Assembly: GCF_001761485.1 (NCBI RefSeq)
Contig: NC_090774.1
Location: 2,542,001-2,606,000 of the forward strand
DNA length: 64,000 bases
Source: Yarrowia lipolytica
Taxonomy: Eukaryota; Ascomycota; Dipodascomycetes; Dipodascales
Direction: 5' to 3'
Under the pieces are notes generated by a model. It worked only from the letters and a program-made list of their open reading frames with translations, did no database searches and was not told where the DNA came from. Numbering within the stretch: the stretch's first letter is position 1; each line of letters opens with the position of its first letter. A program made the translations under genes and the position numbers. This document shows, one piece after another, positions 57,952 through 64,000 of this stretch.

Positions 57952-59112
57952 ATGTCCCGAAGACAAGACTATCTGGTGCGAGTGCGGTATCAGAATGAGC
58001 TGCCTCCTCCGGAGCTGCCTCCCAAAATGCTCAACATACCCGTGCCTCCGGAAAAGCTGACATCTCTGGGAATTAACATTCTGTCCGACATGCAACGACG
58101 AGAAAGTCCGCAAATCAATGTGGACAACGATCTGGGAATGCCCCTGGATCTGACGGAGATTCGAGGTGTGTTTGAGCAGGACGACGAATCCGGTCTGCTG
58201 CCTCTGGAGAATCTTCCCGAGCTGGATCCTCGAGATTTGGTTCTTCTGAAGGAGCCCCAGTCCACCGGCAACAAGTCACAGCCCGGCGTGGCATTCCTGC
58301 GACGAACCGAGTACATCTCTAGCGAGGTTTCCGGCGGCCGAAAACTCGAGACGCTCAGTGCTTCGCAGCGTCGACTGGCACAAAAGACTCTGGAGGAGAG
58401 CTTCCAGGACCCCGAGTCACAGCTACGAGCGGTCGAGGCGACTTTCGAGGCTGCCAACACGGACATCAAGACGCTCAAGCACCCCAAAAAACCCCATCTC
58501 ACGGCCGTGGAGTCGTTCCCCATTCTGCCCAACTCGCAGATTTTCGATCTCACTTTCCTGACCATGAAGATGGTGGGATCTGCCGTCGGAGTGCCCCCAC
58601 TGCCCGATGGATCGCCCGACCCCAAGATGTCTGTGTCGCTGTTCCGACCAATGACGCTGGAGACGGACGAGTGGATGAGCATGTTCCTGACCAAGGACGA
58701 GGAGTCCAAGGACCTCAAGCGACAACTGGACTCGACCGACGAGCACGTGGCCGACGACAAACACGTGTACCGGTTCGAACACAAGCGAGACTATGATATG
58801 GATCTTCAGATGAATGCCAGCCAGTTCGAGGAGATTGTCATCGACGTCGATCTGGACAAGCCTGGATCGGTTGCCCACTACGTGCCTGTGCAGGGTAAGA
58901 CCAACCTCAAGCGACGACGAGTGCTCAAGTCGCTGCGGTCACAGATTAAGGAACACAACATTGCCGCCATTGATCTGACTCTGCGAGATATCACGGCTGA
59001 GGAGAGCATTCTCAGAGACAATACTCGAGCCGAGTACGACCCGGTCAGTTATACGGTGATGGATCTTCCCGAGAGTGAAGAGGAAGATGAGGAGGACGAG
59101 GATGAAGAGTAA
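57952..59112 (+). CDS. PAF1: PAF1, Paf1 complex subunit
   Basis: Core subunit of the elongation complex that promotes H2B ubiquitylation and H3K4/K36 methylation. The 386-residue protein has the family opening DYLVRVRYQNELPPPELPPK (6-25) and MLNIPVPPEKLT, then LGMPLDLTEIRGVFE, DPRDLVLLKEP, FLRRTEYIS and a core with FDLTFLTMKMVGSA and FRPMTLETDEWMSMFL. It ends in an acidic tail (ESEEEDEEDEDEE). The start is the ATG at 57952 (ACAAACATG). It is divergent from RIT1. Length is close to budding yeast Paf1 (445) minus part of the tail. Confidence 0.95.
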   Translation: MSRRQDYLVRVRYQNELPPPELPPKMLNIPVPPEKLTSLGINILSDMQRRESPQINVDNDLGMPLDLTEIRGVFEQDDESGLLPLENLPELDPRDLVLLKEPQSTGNKSQPGVAFLRRTEYISSEVSGGRKLETLSASQRRLAQKTLEESFQDPESQLRAVEATFEAANTDIKTLKHPKKPHLTAVESFPILPNSQIFDLTFLTMKMVGSAVGVPPLPDGSPDPKMSVSLFRPMTLETDEWMSMFLTKDEESKDLKRQLDSTDEHVADDKHVYRFEHKRDYDMDLQMNASQFEEIVIDVDLDKPGSVAHYVPVQGKTNLKRRRVLKSLRSQIKEHNIAAIDLTLRDITAEESILRDNTRAEYDPVSYTVMDLPESEEEDEEDEDEE

Positions 59113-60080
59113 TCTGGTAGATAGATTTAATATGTATTTGTATGATATGAGGATGAAGGGTATAGTACATTCTTTGTAAGAGGATGGTCACAGTGAATGT
59201 CGATACAGCATTGATAGGTATGCTGTATTAGGTGCTTAGAGAACTGTGTACGAGAAGATGGCTGAGATAGGGAACGAAATAGGCAATGGACATATCGGTC
59301 TCCGTGATTGCCTTCTGATAGCCATGTTTTCTACTCATAACCTGTTATCATCGACATTTACAATGGTACACGCGTTTGTCTACCTTCACCGTATTCGTCT
59401 AAAAGTTCCACTAAACAGGACAAACTTCAAATGACAGTTTTCTGACACATTCCTGACACACTTTATAATGGTATACCACTGGTATGGTAAAGGATGTGTG
59501 GAAGATAATGAGTCAGATACAGGCACATGCAAAAGCATACCGACACGCTCTCCAGTGAGAATATATTAGTAATCAACCGTCTTAATACACGTGTAGTCTT
59601 CTCTCACCTCAAAAACACAGCCTCCATCATGCGGGGGGAGAGTGCATACAGGGGGGTAATATCGGTTGTGTGATGCAACGCCGGATCAAGCGGAAGAGAT
59701 ACAGCAATCATGTGATCTTAACTCCGGAAATGAACCGGGTGACTAATAGGGAAAGACCACTCTGCCTGACTAAGCCCAGACTCGGAAATACCGCCTCCAG
59801 ACACTGTCATTGGCCTCTTCCGAACCCTATCAAATGCCGCTTAACTCCAGCCAAACCACCTTAAGTCCACCCCTTATATTCCGGAGAAGTTTAACCTTAG
59901 TGTATCGTCCGTACTTAACATAGGCAAGTTCGTAAACGAGTTACACGAGGAACGAGTACACGTAGTGCGTGGCACCGAACTTTTGCAACCACAGCCTTGA
60001 GAGCACAGAACGACACAGACTCTTACTAGCAGTGACTTGACGACCCAATCCGACATCCAGATCGACAACGACAAGCCAAC
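59113..60080. other. Intergenic between PAF1 and SEC1
   Basis: 968 bp; CACGTG at 59589-59594 and two short G runs near 59631-59660. No gene recognised. Confidence 0.55.
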
Positions 60081-62784
60081 ATGTCCGACAACTTGCTTGA
60101 TCGTCAGAAGAGGGGTGAGTGGTGGAGGCATGGACTTTGAGAGGAGGTGAAAGAATATGGGCCTTAATAGGGTCATCTGTGAGATAGATTTGTTTCGGAA
60201 AGTGGTTTGAGGACTTGCGACGTTCTTGCCACTTTCTTAGGATCACATACAATGTACAGATGTTGACTCGGACCATTGTTATGATCACATGTTGATGTTG
60301 TGCGGCTTTGACCAATGCCCGAATCTGAAGAATGAGGTGAATCGATGACATGCGATGGTAACAGATCACTCGGGTCACATCAATTCAGTCTGTCGGCATT
60401 ATCTGTAGATCTCATTTGCACCTCTCAACATGTCAGATCATTCAGAAGTGGACGTGACAGCGCCATTCAGAAAGTGAGAGCATATGAACTGCTTCGTTCA
60501 TTCAGCAAGGAGCGTTTGATAGCTGAGTGCATGTGAATCTGTTGTCGCCTACATCTGGCTATAACCGTTCATTTACTGTCTACCCCTGAAATCAACAACT
60601 ATATGACTCCTATCTCTCATGAGTAGCAGTCTACTTCCGACTTCTGGTTAGTCGCTTCCGACCCGAACTAACCTAGTAATCACCAATGCTATCGACTCGG
60701 TGCAACCCCCATCGAAATACAAATGTCTAGTGATGGACGTGGACGCAGCCAAGATCGTGGCCCAAGTTCTCGACGAACACGAGATTCTCGATCGAAACGT
60801 CGCCACGGTCGAAAAGCTCGAGCAGAAACGAGCGACCCAGAACTACATTGACGCCATGTACATTATTCGACCCACAGCTCTGTCTATAGACTGCATGAAC
60901 GCAGACTTCACCCGGGTGCCCAACCGATATGCTGCAGCACACGTTTTTCTGCTTCCAGACCCCAATATGGCAGATATCATGCGACGAATTAAAAACCAGC
61001 GAGTTGGAGGCCATCTCCGAACTCTCCAGGTCCTATACATTGACCACTATCCCCTCGAACAATGCATTTTCTCCTTCAAGCAGCCGCAGAGCCTGGAGAT
61101 CTTCTACAACCAAAACTGCTTTGATCTGGTGCAGAACTACGTCTCCCAGGTCGCTGGACAGCTTGTTGGCCTTTGCACAGCATTCGGAGAGTATCCCATT
61201 GTTCGATTCTACAAACCCGATGCTCCTCTGAACGAAACATCTGTTCTTCCTTACATGATTGCCTCGGCGTTCCATCAGGTTCTCGATGAGTACGCTCGAA
61301 CTAATTCAGACTTCCCTGTGATTGACGAGTCACGTCCTCGATCGGTATTTCTCATCACTGACCGAACCATGGACGTTATTTCTCCCCTGGTTCATGAATT
61401 CACCTACCAGGCAATGGCCTATGATCTGCTTAACATTGTGGAGGGCAATGTGTACAAGTACGAGCGAATGGAAAAGGGAGAGACCATCAAGACGTCTGGA
61501 AAACTCACGGACAAAGACACTGAGTGGGTCTCTCTACGTCACTTACACATGCAGCAAGCCATTGAGCTGTTTACTGCGCGACTGGAGAAACTGAAGAAGG
61601 ACCACCCCCATTTGGCCGACCAGTCCACTCAGGCGTCTGTTTCAGATCTCCAGGATATGGTCGCGGGTCTTCCCATGTTTGCGGAAATGAAGGAACGGTT
61701 CTCTTTGCATCTGTCCATGGCGGGCCAGTGTATGGATCTGCTGCAAAAGTCCAATCTCATGGACGTTGCCAACATTGAACAGACGTGTGCGACTGGAGTT
61801 ACAGCAGATGGACGAAAACCCAAGACTCTCACCGACGAGTTTGTCGAGATGATTGCTTCCGATGAGGTGGCTCAGAAGGACAAAGTCCGTTTGGTGCTAC
61901 TGTACTGCCTTTATCGAGGCGGACTGGTTGAGGGAGACCTGGAGAAGCTCGAGAAGCATGCTGGTCTCAAAGATATTGATCTGGAGGTGATTCGAAACCT
62001 GACTCTTCTTGAAGGACGAGTTACAAAGCCAGATCTGAACAAAAAGACCGCCAAGAAGACCCCCAAACCCACCACCTTCCACTCGGGAGCTACCGGTGAT
62101 GTCTACGAGACATCTCGGTTTGTTCCTGGACTGAAAAACGTAGTCGATCAGCTCATTCAGGGTACTCTTCCCGCCTCCATTTTTCCCTACACCAAAGATG
62201 AGCCCCTTGACGACGAGGTAGATATGTCTGCGAAAGCTTCGTTACGTAACCCTCGTCAGAGAGCAGCCTGGGCGAAGTCCGCTCAGTTCCAGGCTCCCCG
62301 ACAGCGTATTTTTGTGTTTGTGGCCGGTGGTTTCACCATGTCTGAGGCTCGATCTGTCTACGAGCTGAACGAGCAGTACAACAGCAAGAGCATTTTCCTG
62401 GGAGGAAACGATATTGTGACTCCCGGCTCGTTTTTGGCGTCTCTTTCGCGATTGCGTGCTCCTCGAGACAAGCTGCGCCTGAAGCAAGACGAGCCCAAGA
62501 AGACTCGAGCTCCCGCATTTCTCATGGAGCCCGATGGAATCAACAAACCTGTTGCTCCTGCGCAGGCTGCCCAGTCAGCTAACAGGGCTGGAGGTCCTCC
62601 TTTGCCCACAGCTACCAGCACTGGGGTCAGCAACATGCCCAAACCCAGGTCTGTGTCGCCTGCTGTGCCTGACGCGTCTTCTGTTGCTGCTGCAGTAGAC
62701 ACTCCCGAGGCTCCGGAAGAGGAAAAGAAGAAGAAGAAGAGTGGAATCAAGAAGTTGAAAAAGGTCGGCAAATTCTTCAAGTAG
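60081..62784 (+). CDS. SEC1: SEC1, Sec1/Munc18 exocytic fusion factor (two exons)
   Basis: SM protein that binds plasma-membrane SNARE complexes at sites of exocytosis. Exon 1 is 60081-60114 (34 nt); a 562-nt intron starts GTGAGTGG and ends ACTAACCTAG; exon 2 is 60677-62784. The 713-residue product begins MSDNLLDRQKRVITNAIDSV and continues PPSKYKCLVMD, the standard SM-protein start. Later motifs include YIIRPTALSIDCMNADF, YAAAHVFLLPD, FYNQNCFDLVQNYVSQVAGQ, GEYPIVRFY, FLITDRTMDVISPLVHEFTYQAM, LYCLYRGGL and FVFVAGGFTMSEARSVYEL. The tail after about residue 610 is Ala/Pro-rich and ends in a basic KKSGIKKLKKVGKFFK. The exon 2 frame has no early ATG at its 5' end, which supports the spliced start. 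Confidence 0.93.
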
Positions 62785-63884
62785 ATCGACCACTATAGAT
62801 AATGATATTGATAATGACATGAAATGGGAACATGAGAGCTGCCAGCAGACTTAATCTTGCAAGTGACGGAGAGTCAAGAGACTCGATGGGGAAATTAATA
62901 CACAGATCAACGTCATGTGACTACATCGGAGCTTCTAGCCAGCCTCCGTCTGTGTTGATCTCCGTTTCTGGAACTATACAGTGTCGAACCTTCGAATCTC
63001 GCATTTTCAGCCTCGCGAGCATAAGTCTGTGAAGATCATGTTGATCAACGGCAGTTTATTGTCGTGTGTGAGGTGACTAACTCATTACAAATCTCCTTAA
63101 TCTATAAATAGGATCCTACCATTTATTCTTGCGTCTCTTTAATCTGATCGAGCACATTACACTTACATTCGAACACCCTTGCAGCGCGTCACAAATGCAG
63201 TAGAGTTTGCATTTTCTTGCATGCATACATGATCTGATAAAGATCGCAGCCCAAATGGGAATAGCAACGTGGAGAGTGAGACATTTGTTTGTTTACGGTC
63301 GGGATTGAGCCGTTTCCAAGACAGTCTAGTCAATGGGGGGTTGGTATTTCAGTCATTATTCATGACCTACTGACAGTATCTGAAGTAGCTACTCTATAGC
63401 ATGTTCTAGTTATACCACCAGCTATAGATACCACCGGGACACGTGCTACGTCCTGTACATACATCCAGACTATAGTTCTCGGGTATACCGACAGTAAACT
63501 CGCAAGGCGTGTCTCAATTGACTTTTTGGCTCTGAAACGGCATTGATGCCCTATCGTTGTACCCTTGGCAGACTCCTTTAGTGCTCGTCCATGTATGATA
63601 ACACCGATAGCTCCCGAAGAGGAAGGCTATGAAGTTTTTATACCGAGTCTTCCGTCAACTTGACGGAGACTGCAACATAATATCGTACAGCCCACAAGCT
63701 CTCACTATACGCTGCCACGGAAGGATTCACCAACTTTTTCCAACTCAAAAAAAAACTCTCCAGTGCATCGCAAACTCATTTGACCCCGTCAGGTTCGCTT
63801 CTCGTACTCCAACTTTGATGACGACCTCAAACGTACACGGATGTCTCTAAGTTGCTGGGAACAAATGAGTTGCATGTCTTGGTC
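62785..63884. other. Intergenic downstream of SEC1
   Basis: 1.1 kb; CACGTG at 63440-63445. A stretch at 62980-63030 has T-arm-like strings but no tRNA fold. No gene seen. Confidence 0.55.
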
Positions 63885-64000
63885 TTACACCAGCTCAATA
63901 ATGTCCACCAACTTCTCGGCAAGAATTTCGGCAGTATTTCTCAACATGGAGACACTTCCCTTCTGGGTATTTTGCATGGCATGCCAAGGGTCAGTAGGGA
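63885..64000 (-). CDS. C-terminal end of an unidentified protein (cut by window edge)
   Basis: On the minus strand a frame open from the right edge ends with TAA (63887-63885), giving 38 residues. These include HAMQNTQKGSVSMLRNTAE and end ILAEKLVDIIELV. It has an amphipathic helical look and normal codon use, so it is probably the end of a real gene that starts outside the window. Too short to name. Confidence 0.45.
   Translation of the reverse strand, partial: PTDPWHAMQNTQKGSVSMLRNTAEILAEKLVDIIELV

Noticed and set aside
62960-63030. T-arm-like strings (TTCGAA, GGTTCGA on the minus strand)
   Set aside because: No acceptor, D or anticodon stems could be formed around them.
1-64000. LTRs, retroelements, DNA transposons, 5S rRNA copies, CRISPR arrays
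   Set aside because: Looked for characteristic coding motifs, terminal repeats and the dispersed 5S genes typical of Yarrowia; none recognised by eye. A similarity search could still find short remnants.

Overview
The window reads as a chromosome segment of an ascomycete yeast, most probably Yarrowia lipolytica or a very close relative. The signs are: about 34 mostly intronless genes in 64 kb on both strands; start codons often in a CACA/CAACATG context; heavy use of CGA for arginine; and introns with a GTGAGT 5' site and a CTAAC branch point only 2-4 bases from the 3' AG. Two end fragments flank 30 complete protein genes and two intron-bearing tRNA genes. I see no retroelement, DNA transposon, rRNA, CRISPR or prokaryotic cassette.

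Left part (1-19.6 kb): YKT6 (cut by the window edge), THI80, MIA40, the G-patch spliceosome-disassembly factor SPP382/NTR1, SPT3 (SAGA), a CSA/RAD28 WD40 protein, tRNA-Trp(CCA), a three-exon hotdog thioesterase, YAE1, an unrecognised 299-aa gene, a fused BioD-BioA biotin enzyme, a divergent MDR-type reductase and a disordered 562-aa protein with possible PP1-docking motifs.

Middle part (22-46 kb): a GH125 mannosidase, NPA3 and ADD66 (divergent), EMC3, CCT5 (one intron), tRNA-Arg(UCG), SHE4, AKR1, SET9, PEP7/VAC1, GCD1, RPT4.

Right part (46-64 kb): HNT3 (aprataxin), SEC61, GPI12, a mitochondrial PPR-like protein, a DPB11/Rad4-type BRCT protein, RIT1, PAF1, SEC1 (one intron) and the C-terminal end of an unidentified gene.

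The genes do not form one pathway. Housekeeping themes recur: protein folding and degradation (CCT5, SHE4, NPA3, ADD66, RPT4), ER and secretion (SEC61, EMC3, GPI12, SEC1, YKT6, PEP7, AKR1), transcription, chromatin and splicing (SPT3, PAF1, SET9, SPP382), and translation (GCD1, RIT1, tRNAs). The points most worth a second look are: a possible composite Pol III unit in which tRNA-Trp is followed by a second B-box domain before the terminator; Rpn4/PACE-like boxes next to ADD66 and MIA40; an aprataxin with no cysteine and so no zinc finger; a frame-neutral 54-nt internal exon; paired TGAGTCA boxes between the biotin gene and the reductase; and several hairpins, palindromes and tandem repeats in the long intergenic regions. 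Exon structures, start choices and names come from reading alone; no database search was run.
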